NCBI GenBank assembly: GCA_022482625.1
Contig: JAKVOU010000001.1
Location: forward strand, 1,846,784-1,910,783
Origin: Spirochaetia bacterium
GTDB lineage: Bacteria > Spirochaetota > Spirochaetia > Sphaerochaetales > Sphaerochaetaceae
Direction: 5' to 3'
DNA length: 64,000 nt
Made by a program: the position numbers and the translations under genes. Within the stretch, counting starts at the first letter, position 1. Every line of letters begins with the position of its first letter. The notes under the pieces were generated by a model that saw only the letters and a program-made list of their open reading frames with translations, was not told the origin of the DNA and did no database searches. Shown piece after piece: positions 27,790-36,810 of this stretch.

Positions 27790-27806
27790 GTGGTCATTTT
27801 AACCAC
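27790..27806. promoter_or_regulatory. inverted repeat GTGGT-N7-ACCAC (site B), likely PspF operator
   Basis: GTGGT (27790-27794), 7 nt, ACCAC (27802-27806); its centre is 20 bp from that of site A, about two helical turns. Paired sites on the same DNA face fit an oligomeric sigma-54 activator. The rest of the 27759-28087 gap is AT-rich up to the promoter. Confidence 0.6.
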
Positions 27807-28029
27807 AAACGTCAACTATCTATATAAACAGCAGAACAAAGAAAAAACAAATAAAATATGGATAGCCAAAACACTCAAAAAAAAAAACAATGCAGACAGA
27901 ATATTTAATATTATTCATTATAAAACAACAACTTACGTCACAATATAATATTCACTTCCCTAATTCATTCACTTCACTCTCCCTTGCTGGTTTTTTCAAT
28001 TATCTATATAGATAATCTTGACAATAAAG

Positions 28030-28046
28030 TTGGCATAGTCATTGCA
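28030..28046 (+). promoter_or_regulatory. sigma-54 promoter of pspA2 operon
   Basis: TTGGCATAGTCATTGCA: GG (28032-28033) and GC (28044-28045) with 10 nt between, followed 42 nt later by the pspA2 ATG. Confidence 0.88.
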
Positions 28047-28087
28047 TACTTTATTTACGCAGATACCTCTGCAGGTAAGGAGACCAG

Positions 28088-28756
28088 ATGAGCATATTTT
28101 CAAGATTTATGGATATAGTAAACTCAAATGTCAACGCTCTGCTGGACAAAGCAGAAGACCCTGAAAAAATGATCAAGCTCATGATCCAGGAAATGGAAGA
28201 TACTCTGATTGAACTCAAGACTTCCTGTGCTGCAACAATGGCCAATGAGGCCAGGACAAAAAGACAAGTAAAGGAACTTGAAGCAACGATGCATCGTTGG
28301 CAGGATCGTGCAATCCTTGCAATCCAGAAAGGAAGGGAAGATCTTGCAAAGGAAGCTCTGCTTGAAAAGAAAAAAGCAAGCGAAAAGCTGACAAAGACCT
28401 TGACCGAACTTGACAATCTCAATGAAGATGTGAAAGTAAATAAAGATGAAATTTCGCAGCTCAATGAAAAACTTGCTTCTGTCAAGCTTAAATACAAAAC
28501 AATGCAGGACAGGACCAGAAGAGCTGAGGAAGAGACTGCGGCAAGGGATTCAATGCATACAAACAGTGAAGTCTTCGGACATTTTTCCCAAATGGAAGAG
28601 AAGATTGACAGAATGAATGCCCGAAACGAACTGGATAAGACAGAAGGCGAAGATTTAGAAAAGAAATTTTCAGACCTTGAAGGCATGGATGACATTGAAA
28701 AGGAGCTCAACAGTCTGAAAGACAAGCTGAAGGACAAGGAGGAACTCCACGGATGA
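28088..28756 (+). CDS. pspA: PspA/IM30 family phage shock protein A (copy 2)
   Basis: 222-aa coiled-coil paralogue of copy 1, sharing the N-terminal block 'NVNALLDKAEDPEKMIKLMIQEMEDTLIELK'-like region and 'GREDLAKEALLEKK'. It opens a four-gene operon with 4-8 nt overlaps throughout, which implies coupled translation. Probably the main membrane-stress effector of this operon; the two copies may form mixed or specialised rods. Confidence 0.93.
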   Translation: MSIFSRFMDIVNSNVNALLDKAEDPEKMIKLMIQEMEDTLIELKTSCAATMANEARTKRQVKELEATMHRWQDRAILAIQKGREDLAKEALLEKKKASEKLTKTLTELDNLNEDVKVNKDEISQLNEKLASVKLKYKTMQDRTRRAEEETAARDSMHTNSEVFGHFSQMEEKIDRMNARNELDKTEGEDLEKKFSDLEGMDDIEKELNSLKDKLKDKEELHG

Positions 28757-29094
28757 ATACCGCAATAGCCATCGTAGCCATAGTTTTTGGTTGGTTAACT
28801 ATTTCTTCAATTATCAGTGCAAAAAGAAGCAGGGAACGGGACAAGATCAACGCAGCCCTCAGGATGGAAGAAATGGAACATGGTTATCCGCCAGGGACCT
28901 ATAGTAATTTCAGGAAAAAAGGCTCAAAGCATAAAGATGCAGATTTGAAAGATTTTGAACGACAAAAAGATTTCAAGGACAGGGCAGACTTGAAAAATGG
29001 AATCAAGAACCTGCAGGGTAGAGTAGCTAATTTGGATACTATCCTGCAGGAGCAAGCACATAAAAACAAACAGGGAACTACAACCAATGATTAG
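28753..29094 (+). CDS. PspB-like small membrane protein with coiled-coil tail
   Basis: 113 aa. One N-terminal membrane helix ('IAIVAIVFGWLTISSII', 4-20), then a charged stretch 'RERDKINAALRMEEMEHGYPPGTYS' and a C-terminal helical region ('LKNGIKNLQGRVANLDTILQEQ') like the leucine-zipper part of PspB. Position between pspA and pspC is that of pspB. Sequence identity to enterobacterial PspB is not evident, so the name is by layout and context. Confidence 0.65.
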   Translation: MNTAIAIVAIVFGWLTISSIISAKRSRERDKINAALRMEEMEHGYPPGTYSNFRKKGSKHKDADLKDFERQKDFKDRADLKNGIKNLQGRVANLDTILQEQAHKNKQGTTTND

Positions 29095-29569
29095 TACAAG
29101 GATGAGAAGCAGTATGAGATACAAGAGGGACATAAGGGATATCAGGAGAACTGATGACGGCAGAATCTTCGGGGTATGTTCAGGTATTGCCCATTGGGCA
29201 CAGCTGGATGCCAGAAAGTTTGAGCTGATCGTATTCATCATTGTCGTCTGCACAGGGTTTTTCCCTGGTGCACTTATTTATCTGGCTCTTTCCTTGCTCA
29301 TTCCAATGGAAGGAGAGGCTTATCAGACAAGGTATACCCGTCGGCATCACCATCACCACCATGATTCCTACGAGTCAACGCATTCTTCCTATACATCAAA
29401 TCCCTACTATGAGGAAGAAAGCGACGAGGAAGAAGAGGAAGATACCCGGTCAACTGAAGATCTGAAAAAAGAATATAATGACCTGAAGAGAAAAGTCGAA
29501 GACATGGAAAGTCAGATGTTTGACAAGGAACGGGATTGGGATATGAGATTCCATGAGGACAACACATGA
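29087..29569 (+). CDS. pspC: PspC-domain protein with acidic/coiled-coil C-terminus (copy 2)
   Basis: 160 aa. PspC domain at about 18-75 ('RRTDDGRIFGVCSGIAHWAQLDARKFELIVFIIVV' region, one membrane segment), followed by a natural run of six His (29345-29362), a Ser/Tyr-rich stretch, an acidic block 'EEESDEEEEEDT' and a coiled coil ('LKKEYNDLKRKVEDMESQM'). The ATG at 29087 overlaps the previous gene by 8 nt; ATGs at 29102 and 29114 are alternatives. The long cytoplasmic tail could contact PspA. Confidence 0.85.
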   Translation: MISTRMRSSMRYKRDIRDIRRTDDGRIFGVCSGIAHWAQLDARKFELIVFIIVVCTGFFPGALIYLALSLLIPMEGEAYQTRYTRRHHHHHHDSYESTHSSYTSNPYYEEESDEEEEEDTRSTEDLKKEYNDLKRKVEDMESQMFDKERDWDMRFHEDNT

Positions 29570-30411
29570 TCCGGGATACAAAATCGAACAAGATCTTCAT
29601 GCTTTCGGTCCTTATCCTGGTTATGCTCCTGATTGCTTACCAGCATCACCTTGGAAATGACAGCAAGAAAGTCGAAGGCCTTGAAGCTACGCACATTGTC
29701 GTTTCCTCTTCTGCAGCTGATATCAACATATGGCCGGATACACATGCAAAGTCAATAACAGTGGAAAGCTCTGGCCCAGGAGCAGACGATCTTGTCGTGC
29801 AGCAGACAGGAGACAAGCTCGAAATCAAATTGAATGACAAGACATGGACTGCAGCTTTCCTTAGCAAAAAGACGCCTGTTATCAACCTTACGGTTCCGAC
29901 TTCATTCACGGACCTCAGCATCCAAAGCCTGTCAGGAAATATCAGTTTCTTTGCAGCTTTGAATGCAGATACCATCAGTCTGAAGGCTACCAACGGGAAC
30001 ATCAGCACAGAAGACCTGAAAGTCAAAGACCATATCACGATCTCCGCTGTCAATGGCAACATCAGGGTGCCGACACTTGATGCAAAAGATGTTGTGATAG
30101 AAACTGTCCATGGCGATATCGAATCTCAAAAAGTTGCTGTAAATCAATTGTCTGCAAAGACAGTTTCCGGAAATATTGACCTTGACCAGATTACGAAAGC
30201 CTTGCAAGTCAATCTTCACACAACTACCGGAGATATTTCTGCTTACACGTCGATGCCTCCCCAGCAGATTCAGGCAAAGACAGGTATCGGTTCAATCAAG
30301 ATAAACGGTAAGGATGCAAAATCTCCTTATCAGTATACGACAAAGGCAACAGGAGTTCAGTTCTCATGCACTGCCGATACAGGCAATATCGAGTTGACCT
30401 ATCCACAGTAG
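29566..30411 (+). CDS. DUF4097 (LiaG-like) beta-helix envelope protein
   Basis: 281 aa. An N-terminal membrane anchor/signal (about 10-27) is followed by DUF4097 repeats forming a beta-solenoid: 'LSIQSLSGNISFFAALNADTISLKATNGNIS', 'ISAVNGNIRVPTL', 'IETVHGDIESQKV', 'AKTVSGNIDL', 'LHTTTGDISAY'. LiaG in the Bacillus cell-envelope stress operon lia has the same domain and lies beside the PspA homologue LiaH, so this operon mixes Psp and Lia features. Starts inside the pspC stop region (4-nt overlap). Confidence 0.82.
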   Translation: MIRDTKSNKIFMLSVLILVMLLIAYQHHLGNDSKKVEGLEATHIVVSSSAADINIWPDTHAKSITVESSGPGADDLVVQQTGDKLEIKLNDKTWTAAFLSKKTPVINLTVPTSFTDLSIQSLSGNISFFAALNADTISLKATNGNISTEDLKVKDHITISAVNGNIRVPTLDAKDVVIETVHGDIESQKVAVNQLSAKTVSGNIDLDQITKALQVNLHTTTGDISAYTSMPPQQIQAKTGIGSIKINGKDAKSPYQYTTKATGVQFSCTADTGNIELTYPQ

Positions 30412-30428
30412 TCATTTTACAGGATGCT

Positions 30429-30475
30429 AAAAGAAAGGAACCTGATGCCATCGCCGGCATCAGGTCCTTTCTTTT
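30429..30475. terminator. bidirectional terminator between psp operon and xylB
   Basis: Long stem AAAGAAAGGA..CCTGATGCC / GGCATCAGG..TCCTTTCTTT with T-runs on both strands. It serves the DUF4097 gene and the convergent xylulokinase gene. Confidence 0.92.
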
Positions 30476-30520
30476 ATAACCATTGTTCAAAAAACACAGG
30501 ATCTTTCCTTCAAGGAAAGG

Positions 30521-32005
30521 CTATACGTGCGAGAAGATTCCGGAAAGAGCTCCATCATAACTGCGATATTTTGCATAAGCCCGGCTATAAGCAGCTTCAA
30601 GTGCCCTGTCAGGTTCATAATGCCTGCCAGACAATAACTTGACATGTGCCCTTGTTGTTTCCGCTATGGTATGTCCATCGATAAGTGCCAGTACCTGCAA
30701 GGCACCGCCGAAAGCAGCAGTCTCCTTGACTGCAGGAATTGATACGGGCAATCCAAAAATATCACTGACCATCTGAGCCCATACCTTGCTGTTCGAACCT
30801 CCGCCGATCAAAAGAAGACTCTTTGGCTGAAACCCTTTTTCAACAAAAGCTTCCAGACCGACTTTCATGCTGTATACAGCACTTTCCAGAGCTGCCCTTG
30901 CAATATTTTCCCGGGAAGTATTCCCCATCTTGAGTCCGGCAAGCACACCTTCACCATGAGGATAGTTAGGCGTTCGTTCCCCATTGAAATATGGCAGGAA
31001 TACCACGCCATTGCATCCTGCAGGAGCTTCTGAGGCCAGTTTGTCAAAGGACACCACATCGGATCCAAAAAGCTTTCGTACCTGTTCACTGACCACCGTA
31101 CAATTCATCGTACAAAGCAAAGGCAAGTATCCACCGCTGCTTGAGATAAATGCCGCAAGCCGGCCTTTCTCATCTGTAATGCAAGTATCACTGTAACCGA
31201 ACAGAGTACCACTGGTACCCATGCTCATTACCAAGGATCCCTCTTCAGTACAGCCGCACCCTATCGCCCCCATCATATTGTCACCGCCGCCACAGGAAAC
31301 TAGAATACCAGCAGGAATACCAAGCAATGCAGCTGTCTTTTCCGTTACACGTCCAGCTTCTTCCGTACAGGCAATTACACGAGGCAGGCATTCACTCAGA
31401 TCACGCTCAGCATCAATAGCTGCAAGGACAGGTTTTGACCATTTACGGTTCCTCACATCAAAGAGTGCCGTCCCGCTGGCATCCCCTTGCTCCATAACGA
31501 ACTCTCCTGTCAGAAAATAGTTGATGAAATCATGTGGGAGCAGTATATGTCGAAGCTTTGCATAAGTTTTTTTGTCATGTTCCTTCAAGGCCAGTATCTT
31601 GCTTGCCGTATACCCAGGCAATATCTGGTTGCCGAGCAAGGCAAATACACGTTCCTTGCCTCCAAGTTTCTCCGTAAGTTCAACGCACTGTCCGGCCGTA
31701 GAAGTATCGCACCACAACTTCACGGGCACCAAAGGTTTTCCAGCTGCATCCAACGCAACAAAGCCATGCTGTTGCCCAGAGACTCCGATACCCCTTATCT
31801 GCTTTCTGACTTCGGAAGGCAATTGTGAAAAGCAATCGACGATTGCATCGGAAAACCATGAGGCCTCCTGTTCCCTGCTGCCGTCTTCCCTGCTGATCAG
31901 CTGATGGGAAGAGGAAGCCGTTGCCACGACTTTCTTTTCTTCTGAATCATAACAGAGCACTTTTGTGCTCTGGGTTCCACAATCTATTCCCACTGTAATT
32001 GCCAT
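30521..32005 (-). CDS. xylB: xylulokinase
   Basis: 494 aa FGGY-family sugar kinase (D-xylulose + ATP to xylulose 5-phosphate). Visible are the ATP/Mg motif 'GIDCGTQSTKV', substrate region 'SGQQHGFVALD' and 'LWCDTST', 'GGGDNMMGAIG' and the FGGY-C 'LLIGGGSNSKVWAQMVSDIFGLPV'. The 'GQQHG' and 'CDTST' motifs favour xylulokinase over glycerol or ribulose kinases. It is the last gene of the transporter operon, 9 nt after a LacI regulator gene. Strong ribosome site AGGAGGTAGAG. Confidence 0.93.
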   Translation of the reverse strand: MAITVGIDCGTQSTKVLCYDSEEKKVVATASSSHQLISREDGSREQEASWFSDAIVDCFSQLPSEVRKQIRGIGVSGQQHGFVALDAAGKPLVPVKLWCDTSTAGQCVELTEKLGGKERVFALLGNQILPGYTASKILALKEHDKKTYAKLRHILLPHDFINYFLTGEFVMEQGDASGTALFDVRNRKWSKPVLAAIDAERDLSECLPRVIACTEEAGRVTEKTAALLGIPAGILVSCGGGDNMMGAIGCGCTEEGSLVMSMGTSGTLFGYSDTCITDEKGRLAAFISSSGGYLPLLCTMNCTVVSEQVRKLFGSDVVSFDKLASEAPAGCNGVVFLPYFNGERTPNYPHGEGVLAGLKMGNTSRENIARAALESAVYSMKVGLEAFVEKGFQPKSLLLIGGGSNSKVWAQMVSDIFGLPVSIPAVKETAAFGGALQVLALIDGHTIAETTRAHVKLLSGRHYEPDRALEAAYSRAYAKYRSYDGALSGIFSHV

Positions 32006-32014
32006 CTCTACCTC

Positions 32015-33016
32015 CTAATTTTCCTTTGTCTTCAACCGGTCGATGAACCCCGTCTCGAAATATACCTCAGAAGTTTCACTGCTGAGTTCATCACCACCTT
32101 CGATCATATTGACTACCTGTTCAACAGCAGCCCTGGCAATTTCTTGTGTCGGCTGTGTTATCACAGAAATAGGATACTTAAGGAAATCAAGCCATCTGTT
32201 GTCATCGTACGTCACTACCTTCATATCTTCAGGAATGGAAAGCCCCAGCCGGGCTATGCCTTCCACAGCCAGATGGCAGACCCCTGATGTGGCACAGATT
32301 ATCCCGTCTATCTTTTCTTTCTCCAGGAATGCCATGACCTGTTCCACCGCATCAGTCTGGAAATATTCAATCTGCTTTATGAGCGGATGTCCCTGAGGGA
32401 ATTTTTCCTGCACTTCAAGCTTATAGCCAAGTTCCCTTTGATGGACACTATAAATCTGGGAAGGATATCCGATGAATCCAATTCTTCTGCATCCATGAGA
32501 CATCAGGTATCTGGTAGCAAAGACTCCGGTTCCCAAATTGTTTATCCCAAAGAATATCTTGTTGAGACGGTCATACTTGCGGTCAAAGCAAACGACAGGT
32601 ATATGGCTACTGGCAAGAAGCTTCGGACAACGGGTAGAATCAACAGGAGAGATAATGATGCCGCTGATTCGCTCATTGCTGAGCATCTTTACGACATTCT
32701 GCTCCTCAATCTCCGGGTCATCTTCAGAATCATTGACAACTACGGAGGCATTGAGTGCCTTGCAATGGTTTTCAATTGCCTTGATGACAGCAATGGAATA
32801 ATCTTCCGTTATATCAGCCACGATAAGACCGATATACTTCAGCTTCTTTGAATTGGGCTTGGGCCTTTCAAAAGATAGTCCCTGCATGGTATCTTCGACC
32901 AGCTTGCGGGTTTCCTGCTTGACATACCGGGTATTGTTGATGACATGTGATACTGTCGAAATCGACACTCCCGCCGCAGTTGCTATATCCTTCAGTGTCA
33001 CATGTTTTTCTTCCAT
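32015..33016 (-). CDS. LacI-family regulator of the pentitol locus
   Basis: 333 aa. N-terminal LacI HTH ('VTLKDIATAAGVSISTVSHVINNTRYV', 6-32) and a periplasmic-binding-type sugar domain. It is encoded inside the transporter-kinase operon, so it is expected to control it; three near-identical sequences around CGCAAATAATA in the 36634-36905 divergent region are candidate operators. Start ATG 33016 follows AGGAGGAGAG; an upstream extension has no support. Confidence 0.9.
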   Translation of the reverse strand: MEEKHVTLKDIATAAGVSISTVSHVINNTRYVKQETRKLVEDTMQGLSFERPKPNSKKLKYIGLIVADITEDYSIAVIKAIENHCKALNASVVVNDSEDDPEIEEQNVVKMLSNERISGIIISPVDSTRCPKLLASSHIPVVCFDRKYDRLNKIFFGINNLGTGVFATRYLMSHGCRRIGFIGYPSQIYSVHQRELGYKLEVQEKFPQGHPLIKQIEYFQTDAVEQVMAFLEKEKIDGIICATSGVCHLAVEGIARLGLSIPEDMKVVTYDDNRWLDFLKYPISVITQPTQEIARAAVEQVVNMIEGGDELSSETSEVYFETGFIDRLKTKEN

Positions 33017-33076
33017 CAACTCTCCTCCTGGGTTGACAATCCCATTACCATGCAAATAAAAAAATAACACACCTTG

Positions 33077-34078
33077 TTATTTCTTCTGATCCTCAATCCT
33101 TCCAAGGTGTCTGCTGGTTCTTCTGTTTTTCGTCCAGATGTCATAAATGACTGCCAAAGCAATGATAGCACCCCTTACCACCTGCTGTAAATAAGAATTG
33201 ACGTTCTGAAGATTCATGATATTGTTCAGGAAACCGACAATGAAAGCACCGACGACTGTACCTCCCGCTGTTCCGATACCACCGGAGAAACTTGTACCGC
33301 CGATAATTGATGAAGTCAAAGCTGTAAATTCATAATTTATTGCTCCGTTCGGCAGACCGGCATTGACACGGGACATAAAAAGGACACCAGCAACACCTAC
33401 GAACAAACCGTTTATCAGGAATGCAATCATCTTATTGCGCTTGACATTTATGCCGGAAGCTACAGCTGCCTCTTCATTGCCACCTATCGCATACAGAGAT
33501 CTACCAAAGGCAGTATTCCGCAAAATATACCATGTCGCTACAAGGCAAATTACCAGAAAAATAAGCGGAGTCGGAATGAATCCGACAGATCCTTGTCCTA
33601 CCTCCGTATATTTTCCGATCTGATAGATATTCTGTCCATTCGTAAACAAAAGAGCACCACCTCTTGCCATTGCCTGCATTGCCAATGTAGCAATGAAAGG
33701 CGGAGCACTGAATTTCGTAATCATCCATCCGTTCAGGGCATTGCAGGCAATGCCTACACCTATGGCAACAAGAAATGCGACTCCCATCATCCCAGTCACC
33801 TTATAAGCCGCCACAGAAAGAACACCAGCAAAAGCAACGACAGAACCAGCAGAAAGATCAAGCATACCGCAGATAATCAGTATGGTTTCACCGAATGCCA
33901 AGATGGTTGTTACTGAAATTTGCCGAGAAACATTCGACAAGTTCCTGACAGAAAAGAAATTACTATTCAAAAAAGAAAATACGATAAATAAAATGACAAG
34001 AACGAAAAAAATACTGTATTTTCTTGTAATAATAGACCAAAAGGACGTAAAGCCCCTCTCCTCGTTTTTATTGTTCAT
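33077..34078 (-). CDS. CUT2-type sugar ABC transporter permease (RbsC-like)
   Basis: 333 aa inner-membrane protein with about 8-10 hydrophobic segments and the RbsC-family EAA-like loop ('AVASGINVKRNKMIAFLINGLFVGVAGVLF'). The C-terminal 'GGTSFSGGIGTAGGTVVGAFIVGFLNNIMNL' is typical of ribose/xylose-type permeases. The permease dimer pairs with the ATPase just upstream and the binding protein further upstream. Confidence 0.92.
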   Translation of the reverse strand: MNNKNEERGFTSFWSIITRKYSIFFVLVILFIVFSFLNSNFFSVRNLSNVSRQISVTTILAFGETILIICGMLDLSAGSVVAFAGVLSVAAYKVTGMMGVAFLVAIGVGIACNALNGWMITKFSAPPFIATLAMQAMARGGALLFTNGQNIYQIGKYTEVGQGSVGFIPTPLIFLVICLVATWYILRNTAFGRSLYAIGGNEEAAVASGINVKRNKMIAFLINGLFVGVAGVLFMSRVNAGLPNGAINYEFTALTSSIIGGTSFSGGIGTAGGTVVGAFIVGFLNNIMNLQNVNSYLQQVVRGAIIALAVIYDIWTKNRRTSRHLGRIEDQKK

Positions 34079-34091
34079 AGTCTTCCCTTCC

Positions 34092-35585
34092 TCAACGGCC
34101 CATACCCGTAGCTAATCTCATGATGGTTTCCTGGGAAAATTCATCATGTTTCAGTTCCCCTGTAATCGTCCCGTTCGCCATTACATAAATCCGATCACAC
34201 ATTCCTATCAACTCCGGTAGCTCCGAAGAAATCATCAGCAAAGCTTTACCTTTCTCTGCCAAATACATCATCAGTTTATAAATTTCATACTTGGCCCCTA
34301 CATCTATACCTCTGGTCGGTTCATCCAAAATCAGTACATCAGGATCACTCAACATCCACTTTGCAAGGACGACCTTCTGCTGATTACCACCGCTCAAAGC
34401 TTCAATCGGGGTATCAAGTGACGGAGTCTTTACATTCATATCGGAACACACCTTGGATACAGCTTCCTCTTCCTCATTTGTATGAAGATAGCCCTTATAG
34501 AATATCTTTTTCAGGCTTGCCAACGTAGTATTTTCCTTGACACTGCGAACAGGAATAATCCCATAACGCCTCCTATCTTCCGAAAGCATGACAACCTTAT
34601 GGGCAATACAGTCCTTTACGTTCCTAAGCTTGGTATGTGTGCCGTCAATTTCTATTTCTCCCCCAGAATAGGGATCCAAACCAAAAATAGCTCTTGCCAC
34701 TTCGGTTCTTCCTGCCCCCATCAACCCGGCAAATCCTACAATTTCCCCTGCAGATATATGGAAAGACACATCATGAAATACATGGACAGACGAAAGTCCC
34801 TTCACTTCAAGCTTTGTCTTTCCTAAGGGAATAGATTCCTTAGGATAGGTTTTGTCTATTTTACGTCCGACCATCAGCGATATGACCGTATCGATATCAA
34901 AATCCTTTTTTGATCTTGTGGCGACAACAGCTCCGTCTCTCAGAATCGTTATTTCATCAGCAATCTGGAAAATTTCTTCCATCTTATGAGAAATATAGAT
35001 AATACTCGTACCACGGGCTTTCAATTCAAGAATCTTGTCAAACAGGTTATCAACTTCCTTATTGGAAATTGCAGAAGTCGGCTCATCCATGATGATGATC
35101 TGTGATTTATTGGAAATGGCTTTCAGAATCTCCAGCATCTGGATATCAGAAATTGACAGTTCCTTCAACGGCTGGTCTGCACGGTAAGACAAACCTTCTG
35201 AAGCCAAAAGTGCAAGTGTCTGCCTGCGTATTTCTTTCCAGTCTATACGTCCGAACCTATCTTTCGGCCATTTTCCAAGAAAAAGACTCTCCTCAACAGT
35301 CAATTCCGGAATAAAGTTCAGTTCCTGGAAAATCATTGAAATTCCCAAGGACCTTGCTTTGATCGGATCCTTTATATGGACTTCTTTTCCATCGATGAAA
35401 ATTTTTCCGGCATCAGGAGCATAGATGCCGTTCAGAATCTTCATCAGGGTGGATTTCCCTGCTCCATTCTCACCGCAGAGTACATGGACTGTCCCAGCCC
35501 TTACAGCAAAATTAATCTTTTCCAAGGCTTTTACACCTGGAAATGATTTTTCAATATCAGTCATTTCTAACTTGTACTGACTCAT
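34092..35585 (-). CDS. CUT2-type sugar ABC transporter ATPase (RbsA-like, two domains)
   Basis: 497 aa with two tandem ABC domains as in RbsA/XylG. The first has intact Walker A 'GENGAGKSTL' and Walker B 'IIMDEPTSA' and a divergent signature; the second has 'GLMGAGRTEVAR' (degenerate Walker A) and a good signature 'LSGGNQQKV' with 'LILDEPTRGID'. This asymmetry is usual for the family. Start taken as ATG 35585; an ATG at 35594 overlaps the ribosome site GAGGG. Confidence 0.93.
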   Translation of the reverse strand: MSQYKLEMTDIEKSFPGVKALEKINFAVRAGTVHVLCGENGAGKSTLMKILNGIYAPDAGKIFIDGKEVHIKDPIKARSLGISMIFQELNFIPELTVEESLFLGKWPKDRFGRIDWKEIRRQTLALLASEGLSYRADQPLKELSISDIQMLEILKAISNKSQIIIMDEPTSAISNKEVDNLFDKILELKARGTSIIYISHKMEEIFQIADEITILRDGAVVATRSKKDFDIDTVISLMVGRKIDKTYPKESIPLGKTKLEVKGLSSVHVFHDVSFHISAGEIVGFAGLMGAGRTEVARAIFGLDPYSGGEIEIDGTHTKLRNVKDCIAHKVVMLSEDRRRYGIIPVRSVKENTTLASLKKIFYKGYLHTNEEEEAVSKVCSDMNVKTPSLDTPIEALSGGNQQKVVLAKWMLSDPDVLILDEPTRGIDVGAKYEIYKLMMYLAEKGKALLMISSELPELIGMCDRIYVMANGTITGELKHDEFSQETIMRLATGMGR

Positions 35586-35658
35586 GAACAACATCCCTCA
35601 ATATAATTTGGTGGAGCACTATCGGCTCCACCATATCGAAACCTGTATCGATCCATGT

Positions 35659-36633
35659 CTATTTGATAGAACCGACTTCCTTGTACATCTGTATGTACTT
35701 GTCAACATTGTCACTGTTGACCAACGGGCAATCGATATTCATGTCAATCTGTGACTTTTCACCAGTCAACAGAGAATGGGAGGTAGCCAGCAAATTCTTT
35801 GCAAGTTCAAATGCATTCTGCAAACAGGTCGAAGTCATCTTTCCACTCTTGATCAGCAGACAAGCCTCCGCGGTACCATCGACACCATATGCAAGGATAT
35901 GAGCATAAGCAGGATTATCCTTGACGACTTCCAAGGCACCTGCACACATATTGTCATTCATGGAAATGATTGCGTCGATACGGTCATTGGCCTGTACCCA
36001 GTCTTCCATGCAAGCCATTGCCTCATCCTTGTTCCAGTTGGCAATCTGCTCCCCTACAATCTTGACATCAGGTCTCTTGTCAAAGAATTCCTTCTGCCAG
36101 CTGACCCTTCTCTGATCCGCATGGAAATTTCCCGGAGGGCCAAGCAAAACAACCACATTGGCATTCTGTGGAACTTGGGTAAGTGCAGCACGGGCATTCA
36201 CCGCAGCCTGTTCGTATGGATCTGCATCTACAGAAGAAGCACCTTTGATACCCGCTATACGGGCATTCGTAGTAATGCATTTTATTCCTGCTGCGACAAC
36301 TTTCTCAGCATATGGTCGCTGGGATTCTCCGTTGTTAGGTTGGATAATAATGCAGTCAAACTGGTTCGTAATGGCATTTTCAATCAAAGAATTCTCAATG
36401 TCATCCGAAGCCTGCCCATCAAAGACACTCACATCAATGTCATCATACTTCTCAGCTTCAGCCTTTACGGAATTTGCCAGCCATGCTGCAAAAGAATCTG
36501 CCTGAGCCCTCGCAATATAGGCAACTTTGTAGACCTTCTGCCCAGAAGCAGTAGTCTGTTCATTCTGACCATTGGCAAACAAAGTACCCATGACCAGCAG
36601 TGACGCCAAAAGGGTCACCATACATTTTTTCAT
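35659..36633 (-). CDS. periplasmic sugar-binding protein (RbsB-like)
   Basis: 324 aa type I periplasmic binding protein. The signal peptide ends 'LFANG' with no lipobox Cys, so it is soluble in the periplasm. The domain 'KVAYIARAQADSFAAWLANSVKAEA' and 'CIIIQPNNGES', 'GPPGNFHADQRR', 'AIISMNDNMCAGALE' matches ribose/sugar-alcohol binding proteins. It is first in the operon, right behind the operator-promoter. The ribosome site TAAAAGGAGG is strong. The ligand is probably a pentitol such as xylitol, from the neighbours. Confidence 0.9.
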   Translation of the reverse strand: MKKCMVTLLASLLVMGTLFANGQNEQTTASGQKVYKVAYIARAQADSFAAWLANSVKAEAEKYDDIDVSVFDGQASDDIENSLIENAITNQFDCIIIQPNNGESQRPYAEKVVAAGIKCITTNARIAGIKGASSVDADPYEQAAVNARAALTQVPQNANVVVLLGPPGNFHADQRRVSWQKEFFDKRPDVKIVGEQIANWNKDEAMACMEDWVQANDRIDAIISMNDNMCAGALEVVKDNPAYAHILAYGVDGTAEACLLIKSGKMTSTCLQNAFELAKNLLATSHSLLTGEKSQIDMNIDCPLVNSDNVDKYIQMYKEVGSIK

Positions 36634-36670
36634 CTCATTTCCTCCTTTTACTTGCACAAAAATAATTATT

Positions 36671-36690
36671 TTTTTTCGCAAATATTATAT
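36671..36690 (-). promoter_or_regulatory. candidate LacI operator 1, at transporter promoter
   Basis: TTTTTTCGCAAATATTATAT (plus strand). It covers the expected transcription start of the minus-strand promoter TTGACA (36722-36727 complement), 16 nt, TATGCT (36700-36705 complement). Same core as the sites at 36811-36830 and 36831-36853. Confidence 0.6.
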
Positions 36691-36699
36691 TGTTTTTTA

Positions 36700-36727
36700 A
36701 GCATATCACATAAAAACAACCTGTCAA
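36700..36727 (-). promoter_or_regulatory. promoter of the sugar transporter operon
   Basis: On the minus strand: perfect -35 TTGACA, 16-nt spacer, -10 TATGCT. Operator 1 lies just downstream, which would block initiation when the repressor is bound. Confidence 0.65.
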
Positions 36728-36810
36728 GAAAAAAATATAAATCAATTAATTACTTTTATTATAAATAATAAATATATCACACACTTTAATCAATTAGATA
36801 ATAATCTACT

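Noticed and set aside
30500-30720. Plus-strand frame in the xylB region
   Set aside because: Antisense to the well supported xylulokinase C-terminus.
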